Assembly: GCF_005405545.1 (NCBI RefSeq)
Contig: NZ_BJEG01000014.1
Span: 1 to 60,267, forward strand
Origin: Weissella hellenica
GTDB lineage: Bacteria > Bacillota > Bacilli > Lactobacillales > Lactobacillaceae
Length of the DNA: 60,267 nt
Direction of reading: 5' to 3'
The translations under genes and the position numbers were made by a program. Under the pieces are notes generated by a model. That model had not been told where the DNA came from, searched no databases, and was given only the letters and a program-made list of their open reading frames with translations. This document shows, in pieces, positions 26,760-35,284 of this stretch (position 1 is the first letter of the stretch; each line of letters begins with the position of its first letter).

Positions 26760-27689
26760 CTATTTATTATCTTGTGAACTACTACTATTGGCTGCTTTTG
26801 CTGTTGCGGCAGCTTGCGTATAAGTTGACAAAACATTTTGCAAGGTTGAATCCTTAATGTTAACATCCGCCTTACCTAATTCTTCTCCCACAATTGCTTG
26901 GACTTTATTAGTATCAGACATTGTTTGATCAACCAAAATCATCTTCATCTTTGGCTTAAGGGTCTTAAATGACTTCTTTGAAGCTTGAGAATTCTTCTTG
27001 ATAATAAAATATCCTTGTGATGATTGTGATTGTACTGGCGTCTTCGTGTACTCACCATTCTTAAGCTTAAAGGCAGCTGACTTAAAATCATCCTCTAAAT
27101 TAGCATCAGTTGAATCAAAGGCAGTCATCTTACCACCATTTTTCTTGGTATTAGTATCAATTGACTTGTCTTTTGCTAACTTAGCAAAATCGCCACCCTT
27201 ATTCAAATCATTAATGACCTTTTTAGCATCATCTTCTGACTCTGTTAAAATAACAGAAACATTTGTTTTAGGTTGGTAATCATTATAAGTTTTACGTAAT
27301 TGCTTTGTTGAATAGTTTTCATTGGCAATAACCGCTTGCTTTTCTAATGCTTGAATTTCTAATGATTGTCTGAAACTATCTTCATCCATACCATTTTGTG
27401 ACAATGTTTGTGAGAATTGCTCACCATATTGCTTTTTGGCATCCTTGAATTGGTTTTCAACAGACTTCTTTGAAACTTTATCACCATACTTATCATTCAA
27501 AACTTTTTGAATAATCATGTTGGCTAGTTCTTGTTGTCCTGCTGGAGACTTCTTCAGATTTTTGTAATACTCAGCTTGTGAAACGTTACCCGCATCAGTC
27601 GTTACGATTGATTTGGGACCGATTCCCCAGGCTGCTAGACCAACTGCTACAGCAACTGCTACTAGCACACCTAATACTTTTTTCCACAT
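26760..27689 (-). CDS. prsA: Extracellular foldase PrsA (parvulin-type peptidyl-prolyl isomerase)
   Basis: This 309-aa exported chaperone has an N-terminal hydrophobic segment at residues 4-23 (VLGVLVAVAVAVGLAAWG), an N-terminal chaperone domain, a parvulin domain around 135-225 (NVSVILTESEDDA through NGGKMTAF and QGYFIIKK), and a Ser/Ala-rich C-terminus. Classical PrsA is a lipoprotein with an LxAC lipobox. Here the cysteine position is occupied by AAW, so it is probably held by an uncleaved N-terminal anchor or is secreted. Lys/Gln richness is typical. It is downstream of the pyrR-carA-carB unit but has its own upstream gap of about 70 bp. Confidence 0.88.
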   Translation of the reverse strand: MWKKVLGVLVAVAVAVGLAAWGIGPKSIVTTDAGNVSQAEYYKNLKKSPAGQQELANMIIQKVLNDKYGDKVSKKSVENQFKDAKKQYGEQFSQTLSQNGMDEDSFRQSLEIQALEKQAVIANENYSTKQLRKTYNDYQPKTNVSVILTESEDDAKKVINDLNKGGDFAKLAKDKSIDTNTKKNGGKMTAFDSTDANLEDDFKSAAFKLKNGEYTKTPVQSQSSQGYFIIKKNSQASKKSFKTLKPKMKMILVDQTMSDTNKVQAIVGEELGKADVNIKDSTLQNVLSTYTQAAATAKAANSSSSQDNK

Positions 27690-27758
27690 GGGTAGTGCCC
27701 TCTTTCTTAATATTAATAATACAACTTTTCTAGTTTATCATATAAATACGACCGATAC

Positions 27759-30227
27759 TTAAATTAAATGGTACGTTGCACCAATCGCATAGCGCCCATT
27801 ATCTAACATCTGATCAATTTCCATATGTTCCTCAAAATCTGCATGCCAATAGGTCAATTGCGCTTTAGGAATACGCCATTGTAATGATTTTAATTGTGCC
27901 AAAAACTGTTGTTCAACATGGGTTTGACGATTCAACATATAACGAATTACCAAACGCATCCAGTCAATCCCTGTCACTTTATCCAAAAAAGCCACCATTG
28001 TAAATGGCATTGGTCGAACGACCATCAATGGTTCATCATTATGACTAGGTTGATGTTTAATCAACATTTGATATAAACCCGGTGTTTCCGAACTCATTTG
28101 TGGACGTGGTATTTTATCCCAAAGTGCTTCTGTCATCACAGATTGATCCAAAATAATACCATCATTACTTTGGCTACCCATGCCAATTAAGTAAATAGTT
28201 TGACCATCATAAAAGTAATTAACGACTGTTCGTGATGTATCATCTACAATACTACTTGGCAAATATTTTTCTTTTGCAATAACTTTTACATCAATACCAT
28301 TTTGTCGCAAACTATTAATTAATTTAATACGGTTACCTGGCACAAAAACTTGCATAGGCTGTTCAATTTCGATAACATTCATAACATCAGAAATCTCTAA
28401 TGGTTCATAATACTTCTTGTTTCCTAACTGTGGCATAAACATTAAGTCAGTTGGACTATTGTTCATTAACACCGTTTGAATACCTTGTGCTTGCAATTCT
28501 GCAGCTACCATTGCCATAACGTAAGAAGCGGCCGCACCATCCCCTAAACGAAAACCACCTGCCCCAATTACTAAGGCAGTATACTTTCCTAACCGTATAC
28601 TTTCATTTTCTGATTCAAAAGTTGAATAATACTGATTAGCAGCTTCTTCAAATTCACCTGCGGATGGCTCAAACGCTTTATAAGTTGGCAAAATACCATT
28701 ATCCCATCGATAACGACGAACTTCTTCATATTTTGCATGCCACAAACGCGCAATTAACCCGTCTGACAAACCATAATACTTTGCTAACTTAACCACATCC
28801 ATTTGCCAAGGCTTATTTTTTACTGTTTCTTCTAATTTGTTAATTTGTCTTAACTTATAAAAATAAAACGCATTAATTTTAGTCATTTCAGCCAATTCAT
28901 CAACTGTATAACCTCTCCTTAATGCCTCCAAGAGAACAAAAATGCGATTATCACGAGGATGAATAAGTTGTTCAATAATTCCATTATCTGTCAGAGCGTT
29001 CATCACGGTTGGTGAGAAGTTACGATTATTGAAATGAGCTGCTCGAATGGCTTTTTCCAACGCTTCTTCAACACTACGTCCCACCCCAATTGTCGTACCA
29101 ACTGATTTTTGCACTGTATTTAACCGGTGCTCTGTTTTAACACCATTAGATTCAAAATCACCAAATGAAAAGATTGGAAAGCGAATAACAATATGATCCA
29201 TTGTTGGTTCCAATAATGCTGTATGATTAGCCCCAATCACCGGTGTTTGAACTGCTTCTAACGTCTCGCCTAAAATCAATCGCGTGACCACTGGAATTAA
29301 TGGATACCCTGTCGCTGCAACTAATAAAGCCGCAGTTCGATCAAAATATGGTGTGACACGGGTAATAACATAATCATCAACTTTAGGATCAACTGCAAAT
29401 CTAACTTCTAATAACCCAATAACATCAAAACCACGGATAACTTTAAACGCTGCTGACCGTAATTTTTGATAGACCGGATCTGGCAAAGTTTGAATAGGCG
29501 TAATCGCAATTGAATCTGCAGAATGAATACCGACTGGATCCATGTCTTCGACGCCACCAATCAAGACAGTGGTATCTCTTTTATCACGGATTACTAGCAT
29601 CGATATTTCTTGATGGCCACGAATGCTTTTATCAATATTAACTTGATGCGTAATTGACCGGTTAAGCCCTGTTTCAACAGCTTCTTCTAAATCATCAATA
29701 TCAGTGACTTGCAACCGCAGTGTCTGTCCCATTGGCGCAATTGGTCGAATAACAACTGGCAACTCGAAGTCTCTAACGGCATCAAAAGCTTCGCTAACAT
29801 TACTAGCTAAACGTGATTGAACCGTTGGAATATTTAGCTGTTGCAATCGCTCATGTAAATATTTTGTATTTTGTGTGGCTTGCATCACTGGTAGTGACAA
29901 ACCTAAAACTTTAGGTGCACCGTTGCCCATTAACTTTAAAATATCAGCCCCTAGCCGCGTTGCTGTTGAACCACCCACTGACGTTACCATGGCTGTGATA
30001 TGTTCTTTGGCAATAACCGCCATCAGATTATCAATCGTTAATGCTTTTTCAATGACTTGAATATCGTGGCGACTAGTCGTAAACGCATACGGATTGTCAT
30101 CAACAATAACTACTTCATGACCATATTTTTTGATAACATCAACAACTTGAAACGTTGCAACATCACCTTCAGTTTCACGACCAAAATCATTAGCTGATCC
30201 ACCTATAATAAGCACTCGTTCTGTCAT
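27759..30227 (-). CDS. carB: Carbamoyl-phosphate synthase large-subunit-like protein, degenerate and shortened
   Basis: This 822-aa protein is homologous to CarB (normally about 1060 aa). Domain order is kept: first pre-ATP domain 1-120, first ATP-grasp 121-400, helical oligomerisation domain 405-545, second pre-ATP domain 548-650. The remnant of the second ATP-grasp (652-770) lacks its nucleotide-binding lobe, and the allosteric MGS domain is absent. In the first ATP-grasp the glycine-rich loop RPSFTMGGSGGG is replaced by RPIAPMGQT (161-169), the Mg ligand region NVQFAV reads EVRFAV (274-279), and EMNPRVSRS reads TRVTPYFDR. Neither half should bind ATP-Mg normally. The frame is long, uninterrupted, and begins in an ATGA overlap with carA. 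The carA C-terminal glycine codons form its ribosome-binding site. Confidence 0.85.
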   Translation of the reverse strand: MTERVLIIGGSANDFGRETEGDVATFQVVDVIKKYGHEVVIVDDNPYAFTTSRHDIQVIEKALTIDNLMAVIAKEHITAMVTSVGGSTATRLGADILKLMGNGAPKVLGLSLPVMQATQNTKYLHERLQQLNIPTVQSRLASNVSEAFDAVRDFELPVVIRPIAPMGQTLRLQVTDIDDLEEAVETGLNRSITHQVNIDKSIRGHQEISMLVIRDKRDTTVLIGGVEDMDPVGIHSADSIAITPIQTLPDPVYQKLRSAAFKVIRGFDVIGLLEVRFAVDPKVDDYVITRVTPYFDRTAALLVAATGYPLIPVVTRLILGETLEAVQTPVIGANHTALLEPTMDHIVIRFPIFSFGDFESNGVKTEHRLNTVQKSVGTTIGVGRSVEEALEKAIRAAHFNNRNFSPTVMNALTDNGIIEQLIHPRDNRIFVLLEALRRGYTVDELAEMTKINAFYFYKLRQINKLEETVKNKPWQMDVVKLAKYYGLSDGLIARLWHAKYEEVRRYRWDNGILPTYKAFEPSAGEFEEAANQYYSTFESENESIRLGKYTALVIGAGGFRLGDGAAASYVMAMVAAELQAQGIQTVLMNNSPTDLMFMPQLGNKKYYEPLEISDVMNVIEIEQPMQVFVPGNRIKLINSLRQNGIDVKVIAKEKYLPSSIVDDTSRTVVNYFYDGQTIYLIGMGSQSNDGIILDQSVMTEALWDKIPRPQMSSETPGLYQMLIKHQPSHNDEPLMVVRPMPFTMVAFLDKVTGIDWMRLVIRYMLNRQTHVEQQFLAQLKSLQWRIPKAQLTYWHADFEEHMEIDQMLDNGRYAIGATYHLI

Positions 30228-31309
30228 ATGCCACCTCCTCCACGTCGAGCCATCACCATTTCCATAAACTCAGCAAATGCCTGTGTTTCTTCTAATGGGC
30301 CTGGGGCAGCATCTGGGAAGAATTGCACACTGAAAGCTGGATAATCGCGATGTCGTAACCCTTGAATTTGATTATCCGTAATATCAATATGTGTAACAAA
30401 CAGGGGCGTATCTTTAATAGAAGTATGATCAACATAATACGCTTGCCCCTGCGTTGCAAAGATAATATCACTTGTAATTTGTTCCCGAATCGGGTGATTC
30501 ATCCCATGATGTGCTGATGCTAGTTCAGCAACTTTGGCCCCATTAGCAATAGCAAATAATTCATGACCCAATCCAATTCCAAATAAAGGAATTCGCTGCT
30601 CAAACTCACGGATAATCTCAAGAGCAGTTTCTGGTACTTGATTTGGATCACCTGGTCCAGATGAAATCACAATGCCATCTGGATCAAGATTAGCAACTTC
30701 ATCAATTGTTGCCAAATAAGGCAAAACAGTGACATTTGCATCAAAATCACTTAACATTCTTAAAATTCCGCTTTTCAGCCCAAAATCAACCACAACAACA
30801 TTGGCGCCTCGCCCTGGATTAGCGTAAGCCTTTGGTGTTGAAAGTTGCGCCACTTGTTGATTTGTTAACACCATTGCTCGCAATTGGTCAAAAGCATGAT
30901 CATCAGGTTGATCAACAATTGATGCCTTTTGTATACCAGTTTCACGTAAATGACGTGTTAAAGCGCGGGTATCAATTTGCGAAATACCAGGTACATTATG
31001 CCGTTTCAAATAATCATTTAAACTTAGTGTTCGTAAACGATTAGTTGATATTTCGGCTATTTCACGAACTACAACCCCCTTTACAGAAGGTACAATTGAC
31101 TCATCCGCATAGTGATTAATCCCTGCAGCACCAATAGTTGGTGTTGTAAACATTATAATTTGATTGTAATAAATTGGATTCGTGATAATTTCTTGATACC
31201 CGGTCATAGCTGTATTAAATACTAATTCCCCAAAAGTCGTTGCAGGCGCCCCGAAAGCTTCACCTGCATACACAGTACCATCTTGTAAAATTAAATAACG
31301 TGTTGTCAT
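30224..31309 (-). CDS. carA: Carbamoyl-phosphate synthase small-subunit-like protein lacking the glutaminase triad
   Basis: This 361-aa protein aligns along its length with CarA (LQDGTVYAGEAFGA, SQIDTRALTRHLRETG, SSGPGDPNQVPE, HHGMNHPI). The nucleophile elbow GICLGHQ reads GIGLGHE, so the catalytic Cys is Gly246. In the QYHPEASPGP motif the catalytic His and Glu are Phe331 and Asp333. All three triad residues are therefore changed; the codons read GGA, TTC and GAT, and the Cys and His changes are not single-base errors. It cannot act as a Cys-dependent glutaminase. It lies between pyrR and the degenerate carB, with a hairpin between its ribosome-binding site and start codon. No alternative start exists because a TGA lies in frame 7 codons upstream. 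Confidence 0.88.
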   Translation of the reverse strand: MTTRYLILQDGTVYAGEAFGAPATTFGELVFNTAMTGYQEIITNPIYYNQIIMFTTPTIGAAGINHYADESIVPSVKGVVVREIAEISTNRLRTLSLNDYLKRHNVPGISQIDTRALTRHLRETGIQKASIVDQPDDHAFDQLRAMVLTNQQVAQLSTPKAYANPGRGANVVVVDFGLKSGILRMLSDFDANVTVLPYLATIDEVANLDPDGIVISSGPGDPNQVPETALEIIREFEQRIPLFGIGLGHELFAIANGAKVAELASAHHGMNHPIREQITSDIIFATQGQAYYVDHTSIKDTPLFVTHIDITDNQIQGLRHRDYPAFSVQFFPDAAPGPLEETQAFAEFMEMVMARRGGGGI

Positions 31310-31318
31310 GACGTTGGT

Positions 31319-31352
31319 ATCGTTTAGTCAGAATACTAAACGATTCCTCCTT
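31319..31352 (-). promoter_or_regulatory. Hairpin separating the carA ribosome-binding site from its start codon
   Basis: The only ribosome-binding site in front of carA, AAGGAGG (31346-31352), is 36 bases from the ATG. A perfect 10-bp hairpin, ATCGTTTAGT / ACTAAACGAT with a six-base loop (31319-31344), occupies 26 of these. Folding it leaves a spacing of 10 bases, close to normal. No T run follows, so it is not a terminator. Confidence 0.65.
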
Positions 31353-31370
31353 CCCGGTTAACGGTCAAAA

Positions 31371-31886
<516 letters not shown>

Positions 31887-31904
31887 TTATTCCTTTTCTC
31901 TCAT

Positions 31905-32030
31905 TATTCACACCTAATAAAAAAGAGACACTACTCTCCTAATCTAAAAGGGTAACGTCTCGTTAGCTTTATTTATCACATTACCTTCTAGCAATCTCGC
32001 TGAACTACCTTAAGAAAGTTTCAATTTTTG
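31905..32030 (-). promoter_or_regulatory. PyrR-type transcription attenuator in the pyrR leader
   Basis: The leader RNA contains AGTTCAGCGAGATT and AGAAGG (31984-32006), matching the PyrR binding loop consensus, followed by an intrinsic terminator with arms GAGAC and GTCTC plus TTTTTT (about 31915-31964). This is the standard layout for UMP/PyrR-dependent termination and would control pyrR and the two car-like genes. Confidence 0.75.
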
Positions 32031-32038
32031 TATATCTC

Positions 32039-32067
32039 ATTTTATCATGTTAAGCACTATTTGCGAA
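32039..32067 (-). promoter_or_regulatory. Putative pyrR promoter
   Basis: TTCGCA (-35, 32062-32067), a 17-bp spacer ending in TGA, and TAAAAT (-10, 32039-32044) form an extended -10 promoter. It overlaps the 3' end region of the pseudouridine synthase gene boundary and starts transcription just ahead of the PyrR leader. Confidence 0.5.
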
Positions 32068-32079
32068 CAAATGATTTAC

Positions 32080-32985
32080 TTATTCTGCATACGGTTGTAG
32101 TTGGCTTAACATGTATTCAAAATCATCCGGTAATGGTGCTTCAAATTGCAATGCTTCTTGTGTCGTTGGTTGTGTCAAACCAAGGGTGGCTGCATGCAAA
32201 TATTGACCATTTCCCGCAAGTGTTTTTTTAGGGCCATATAAAGGATCACCTGCAACAGGATGACCAATATAATCCATATGCACGCGAATTTGATGGGTCC
32301 GTCCCGTTTCTAGGGTCACTTTCAACAAGGTATACCCAACAAAACGTTTAACCACTTCAAAATGAGTTACGGCATCACGGCCGCCAGACACAACTGCTTG
32401 TTTTTTACGATCGGCTTTTGACCGACCTAAAGGTGCAGTAATTGTCCCTCTATTTTCCGTAAATTCACCATGTACCAGTGCATAATATTGACGTAAGTTT
32501 TTCTTAGCTTTTAAATCGGCTGACAATGCTTCATGCGCTTTATCGTTTTTAGCAACCATCAAAAGACCAGATGTGTCTTTATCAATACGATGCACAATTC
32601 CTGGACGGATAACCCCATTAATAGTTGAAAGATGTGTATGGTACATTAAAGCATTTACTAACGTACCATCTGGATGACCTGCAGCTGGATGAACAACCAT
32701 CCCCTGTGGCTTATTGATTACTAATAAATCATCGTCTTCATAGACAATATCTAAAGGAATATTTTCTGGCTTAACATCTAATACAACTGGTTCTGGAACA
32801 GTAAATGTAATAACATCACCTTCATGAACCTTGTACTTTGCCTTCTTTTCATCCCCATTAACTTTTAGCACACCATCATCAATCCATTTTGAAATTTGCG
32901 TACGTGTATAGTCAGCAAAGGTATCTGCTACTACTTTATCCAGACGACCAGTCTGATCTGCAATCGTCAATGTTTCCTCAGTCAT
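32080..32985 (-). CDS. RluA/RluD-family 23S rRNA pseudouridine synthase
   Basis: This 301-aa enzyme has an N-terminal S4 RNA-binding domain (about 12-70) and a catalytic domain with the RluA-family motif HRIDKDTSGLL (132-142, catalytic Asp135). It also carries VINKPQGMVVHP, LVHGEF and the HQIRVHMDYIGHPVAGDPLYG motif. It corresponds to B. subtilis YlyB/RluD. The start directly abuts the stop of the EbsA-like gene. Confidence 0.93.
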   Translation of the reverse strand: MTEETLTIADQTGRLDKVVADTFADYTRTQISKWIDDGVLKVNGDEKKAKYKVHEGDVITFTVPEPVVLDVKPENIPLDIVYEDDDLLVINKPQGMVVHPAAGHPDGTLVNALMYHTHLSTINGVIRPGIVHRIDKDTSGLLMVAKNDKAHEALSADLKAKKNLRQYYALVHGEFTENRGTITAPLGRSKADRKKQAVVSGGRDAVTHFEVVKRFVGYTLLKVTLETGRTHQIRVHMDYIGHPVAGDPLYGPKKTLAGNGQYLHAATLGLTQPTTQEALQFEAPLPDDFEYMLSQLQPYAE

Positions 32986-33357
32986 TTACTTACCTTCAAT
33001 TTCCTTTTGTAGTTGATTTAAGAATTTTTTATTCATCCAATAACTATATCTTTCGTCTTCGTAACTAAAGATGACTGTTCTTTTAGTAAATTGAACATGT
33101 TGCATCTCCTTAAAACGAATTTTTTCTGTATGGACACCAAACATGGGTATGATTAAAATAGCATTTGCTGACAATCTAACCCGCCGTCTGAAGTACGTTA
33201 ATAACGCAATGAATAAGAACACAATCATTGCCACAATCGTCCAACTATTTAAATGTGTTACTTCAAGTTGCATAATCAGAGCAAACATTGCAATCATGAT
33301 AATCCATAGCCAATTAATTAATCCTAATAAACCAGCTGGTTGATAGTACCCTTTCAT
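32986..33357 (-). CDS. EbsA-like small membrane protein
   Basis: This 123-aa protein has two hydrophobic helices (about 8-30 and 38-58) followed by a basic segment (YFRRRVRLS) and a soluble PH-like tail. The YYQPAGLLG N-terminus and its neighbourhood next to an RNase HI-like gene resemble EbsA proteins of enterococci and lactobacilli. The start at 33357 is chosen for its upstream AAAGGA; the longer frame begins with an unsupported TTG. The function is unknown. Confidence 0.65.
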   Translation of the reverse strand: MKGYYQPAGLLGLINWLWIIMIAMFALIMQLEVTHLNSWTIVAMIVFLFIALLTYFRRRVRLSANAILIIPMFGVHTEKIRFKEMQHVQFTKRTVIFSYEDERYSYWMNKKFLNQLQKEIEGK

Positions 33358-33445
33358 TCTGAAATCCTTTCTGATTTGTGCATTATCGACCAATCATCTC
33401 ATAATATCTCTGTCTTTTAGTATAATAAACTTAGAGGTGCTTGTC

Positions 33446-33835
33446 ATGTTAATCAAAATATATTCTGATGCTGCTAGTCAAGGTAATCCTGGTCGTAGTG
33501 GCGCTGGCCTTGTTATTTTATACAACGGTCAACAAATTCAAAAACATCACTATCTTGGTATTATGTCTAATCACGAAGCTGAGTTTGCAGCAGCTATCTG
33601 GACATTTGAAGAATTAGCCAAAATTGCTAATTATGATGACACTATCATGTACTATGCAGATTCTAAATTAGTTATCGATAGTATTAAGAAACGTTACGCC
33701 AAACATTTTAGTGAACAATTAACTCAGTTGTTAATACAACAAGATTATTACCAACTTTTAATTGCCAACTGGATTCCAGAAAAACAAAATCATGGTGCTC
33801 ACCAACTCGCTTGGCAGGCTATTCATCACGCTTAA
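33446..33835 (+). CDS. RNase HI-like protein
   Basis: This 129-aa RNase H-fold protein keeps three catalytic carboxylates: Asp8 (IYSDAASQGNPG), Glu46 (NHEAEF) and Asp72 (YYADSKL). The fourth, usually in an ADxLA motif, is replaced by His119 in AHQLA. It could cleave RNA in RNA-DNA hybrids with reduced or altered activity. A TTAGAGGT ribosome-binding site precedes the chosen ATG. A TATAAT lies just upstream (33421-33426), leaving a very short leader. Its 3' end overlaps the convergent transporter gene by 17 bp. Confidence 0.82.
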   Translation: MLIKIYSDAASQGNPGRSGAGLVILYNGQQIQKHHYLGIMSNHEAEFAAAIWTFEELAKIANYDDTIMYYADSKLVIDSIKKRYAKHFSEQLTQLLIQQDYYQLLIANWIPEKQNHGAHQLAWQAIHHA

Positions 33836-35171
33836 TCTGTCCAATGCCTGTCCAAGCACTAATTAACGAGCAAATCGGTGACAACAAGGCAAAGAAAGTA
33901 AATGGCGCAAACGAAGTTACTGAAACACCTAACGTTTGTGCTGCAAAACTCCCTGCAACACCCCAAGGTACCAAGTAATTAATAACTGTTCCTGAATCTT
34001 CTAATGATCGCCCTAAAGTTAATGGGTTAATTTTTAAGCGTACAAAACTTTCCTTCCACAATTGACCAGGCAAAATAGTAGCTAAGTATTGCTCACCAAT
34101 CAAAAAATTAGCTGAAATTCCTGTAATGACCGTGCCTGTAATCACGCCCGCTTGTGTCTTAATGCGCGTTACCAACGGGGTCATAAAAGCACTAAGAATT
34201 CCTTGCTGCGTTAACAGTCCACCTAAAGCTAAGGCCAACATAATAATAATTACTGTTGGCATCATTGATAACATGCCACCACGATTTAACAAACTAGCGA
34301 GCATTTCATTTTTGATTGTTGTTGTTGAACCATTCATAATTACATCCGAAAACTGCTGTATTGAATGATTAAACATAAATATGATGCCCGTTACTGCAAT
34401 GTTCATTAACAATGTTGGAATTGCTGGCACATGACGCCAGGCCATAACAACCAACAAAATTAACGGCACCATTGACCACCAATTTGGTGATAATAATGAC
34501 GCTAAGTGTTGTAATTCGTGCACATCACTAGCAACTTTTATTTGTTTGCTTAGAAACGTAAAAAGCAATAATGAGACAAGTAATGCTGGAATAGTCGTCC
34601 ACATCAGGTTTTTAATATGAGTAAACAAATCCGTACCAGCAATTGATGATGCTAAATTAGTTGAGTCCGATAGTGGTGAACTCTTATCTCCAAAAATCGC
34701 ACCAGACAAGGCAGCTCCAGCAACAATCCCGGGATCAAATCCAATGGCTGTCCCAACACCCATCAACGCCACCCCCACGGTCGCTAAAGTAGTAAAAGCA
34801 GAGCCAACCATCGTACCCATAATTGCCATAATCAAAACAGTGCTAGGTAAAAACCATTCTACATTAGCTAACTTCAAGCCTGTCCATAGTAGCGTGGGAA
34901 TTGTATTGGTTTCCATCCAAAGACCAATTAACATACCAATTAGCAAGAACAAAAATAACGGTGCTAACGCTTGCTCAATCCCTTTTAACAATTGTCCTTG
35001 AATATCTTGCCAAGATGTTTGACGCTTTTTGGCGTATAACATGACAAAAATAAGACTTATCACCAGCGGTACATTGGGTGATAATCCAAAACCTAAAATA
35101 CTAATACTAAAAATTAAGATGACCGTAATTAATAAAACCATACTTTGTTTAAACGTTACTGACTTATTCAT
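33819..35171 (-). CDS. nhaC: NhaC-family transporter (T-box controlled)
   Basis: This 450-aa integral membrane protein has about 11-12 helices and is in the NhaC/ArsB-NhaD superfamily. It shows SGAIFGDKSSPLSDSTNLAS, a signature of the family. The start at 35171 follows AAGGAGAG; a longer frame adds six unsupported residues. A T-box leader upstream means expression responds to an uncharged tRNA, which points to amino acid transport rather than only Na+/H+ exchange. A tyrosine or other aromatic substrate is likely by analogy with tyrosine T-box-linked NhaC proteins in Firmicutes. Confidence 0.87.
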   Translation of the reverse strand: MNKSVTFKQSMVLLITVILIFSISILGFGLSPNVPLVISLIFVMLYAKKRQTSWQDIQGQLLKGIEQALAPLFLFLLIGMLIGLWMETNTIPTLLWTGLKLANVEWFLPSTVLIMAIMGTMVGSAFTTLATVGVALMGVGTAIGFDPGIVAGAALSGAIFGDKSSPLSDSTNLASSIAGTDLFTHIKNLMWTTIPALLVSLLLFTFLSKQIKVASDVHELQHLASLLSPNWWSMVPLILLVVMAWRHVPAIPTLLMNIAVTGIIFMFNHSIQQFSDVIMNGSTTTIKNEMLASLLNRGGMLSMMPTVIIIMLALALGGLLTQQGILSAFMTPLVTRIKTQAGVITGTVITGISANFLIGEQYLATILPGQLWKESFVRLKINPLTLGRSLEDSGTVINYLVPWGVAGSFAAQTLGVSVTSFAPFTFFALLSPICSLISAWTGIGQIKRDE

Positions 35172-35216
35172 ATTTATTCTCTCCTTCATTGCTACTTACC
35201 TGTTAAACAATTATCC

Positions 35217-35273
35217 TCAAAAGAGATAACGACTAAGTCCACCAACGTGATTGATATGTTTTAATACCCCAAT
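35217..35273 (-). CDS. Possible 18-aa leader peptide with ATT start
   Basis: Between the T-box terminator and the transporter lies AAAGGAG, six bases before ATT, which opens a 19-codon frame ending in TGA. Read with Met at the start, the peptide is (M)GVLKHINHVGGLSRYLF. The composition is unlike random translation and the ribosome-binding site spacing is ideal, but an ATT start is rare. The overlapping TTG one base later gives only three codons. Confidence 0.4.
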   Translation of the reverse strand: MGVLKHINHVGGLSRYLF

Positions 35274-35284
35274 GTTTTGCTCCT

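Noticed and set aside
27759-31309. Sequencing error or frameshift as explanation for the odd carA and carB
   Set aside because: Both frames are open throughout, the missing parts are clean deletions in frame, and the triad changes are spread over several codons.
31319-31344. carA leader hairpin read as a terminator or second PyrR attenuator
   Set aside because: No T run follows and no PyrR binding-loop match is present.
35269-35272. TTG start for the leader peptide
   Set aside because: It opens a frame of only three codons; only the ATT frame is extended.
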